From Acidobacteriota bacterium (GTDB lineage: Bacteria > Acidobacteriota > Vicinamibacteria > Vicinamibacterales > Vicinamibacteraceae): a DNA stretch of 9,157 bases. Shown piece after piece: positions 8,867-9,157 of this stretch. Within the stretch, counting starts at the first letter, position 1, and each line of letters starts with the position of its first letter. The position numbers and the translations under genes are program-made. The notes below the pieces were generated by a model. It did not search any database. It was not told where the DNA came from and was given only the letters and a program-made list of their open reading frames with translations. Location of the stretch: the NCBI GenBank assembly GCA_013695405.1, contig JACDAO010000126.1:1-9157 (forward strand). Direction: 5' to 3'.

Positions 8867-9157
8867 TTGCGTTCGTGGGGCGCCACGCAGCGCCGCCAGC
8901 GCTTCGTAGTGCGCGCGTTCCTCCGCCGACAGCTCGGTGGGCACCTGCAGTTCCAGGCTCACCAGCAGGTCGCCGCGTGTGCCGGCGCTGCCGAGCACCG
9001 GCATGCCGTGGCCGCGCAGGCGGAGGACGGCGCCGTGGGCCGTGCCCGGCGGCACCCGCATCCGGATAGCCCGGCCGGTCAGCGGCTGGACCTCGACCTC
9101 GCCGCCGATAACGGCCACCGCGACCGGCACCGGCACCCGCACCGCCAGGTCGGTGGT
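8858..9157 (-). CDS. DnaJ/CbpA-type co-chaperone, C-terminal part (5' part beyond window)
   Basis: The last 99 codons of a J-domain co-chaperone; the frame runs off the right edge, so the GTG at 9142 is internal. The visible part is the second beta-sandwich substrate-binding domain of DnaJ/CbpA proteins: [20 protein letters not shown], then [21 protein letters not shown] with the family's PPGT turn, LRGHGMP, and [17 protein letters not shown]. It ends soon after a helix [13 protein letters not shown]. The J-domain, G/F region and any zinc-finger repeats would lie upstream, so DnaJ and CbpA cannot be told apart. J proteins stimulate DnaK ATPase and deliver clients to DnaK-ClpB disaggregation, which matches its place directly before clpB on the same strand, 44 bases away, probably in one operon. 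A GC hairpin spans its stop codon. Confidence 0.92.
   Translation of the reverse strand, partial: TTDLAVRVPVPVAVAVIGGEVEVQPLTGRAIRMRVPPGTAHGAVLRLRGHGMPVLGSAGTRGDLLVSLELQVPTELSAEERAHYEALAALRGAPRTQPA

Overview
The window is a high-GC stretch of bacterial chromosome with no mobile element, CRISPR array or RNA gene that I can see. It holds seven protein-coding genes, two of them cut by the window edges, and almost no intergenic space (the longest gap is about 140 bases). The GC-rich third codon positions, the PMT/ArnT-type membrane glycosyltransferase and a possible lipoprotein signal all fit a diderm (Gram-negative-type) bacterium. The gene set would suit a high-GC Acidobacteriota-like soil bacterium, but that lineage guess rests on general impression only.

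Left part (1-2241, plus strand): the 3' portion of a class I/II PLP aminotransferase is followed four bases later by a complete FAD-linked oxidase of the GlcD family (glycolate/D-2-hydroxyacid dehydrogenase). The spacing suggests one transcription unit that could interconvert 2-hydroxy acids, 2-oxo acids and amino acids. The unit ends at a convergent junction carrying two back-to-back perfect hairpins (2241-2285).

Middle (2285-5499): a minus-strand family 39 (PMT/ArnT-like) glycosyltransferase diverges from rho, the transcription termination factor. The divergent region is locally AT-richer, has candidate -10 hexamers on both strands, and on the rho side has a C-rich, G-poor leader that looks like a Rho-binding (rut-type) segment, consistent with autoregulation.

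Right part (5518-9157, minus strand): a proteostasis operon in the order dnaJ/cbpA-type chaperone (partial), clpB disaggregase, pcm protein-L-isoaspartate methyltransferase. Together these would resolubilise aggregates and repair isoaspartyl damage. The most unusual point is that the pcm frame stays open upstream to a CTG codon overlapping the clpB stop and encodes what reads as a lipoprotein signal peptide ending in a lipobox-like LVAAGC. This raises the possibility of an exported Pcm made by translational coupling from a non-standard start.

I found no convincing novel system. The candidates worth a check are the pcm start/lipoprotein signal, the rho leader, the divergent promoter and the hairpin pair.
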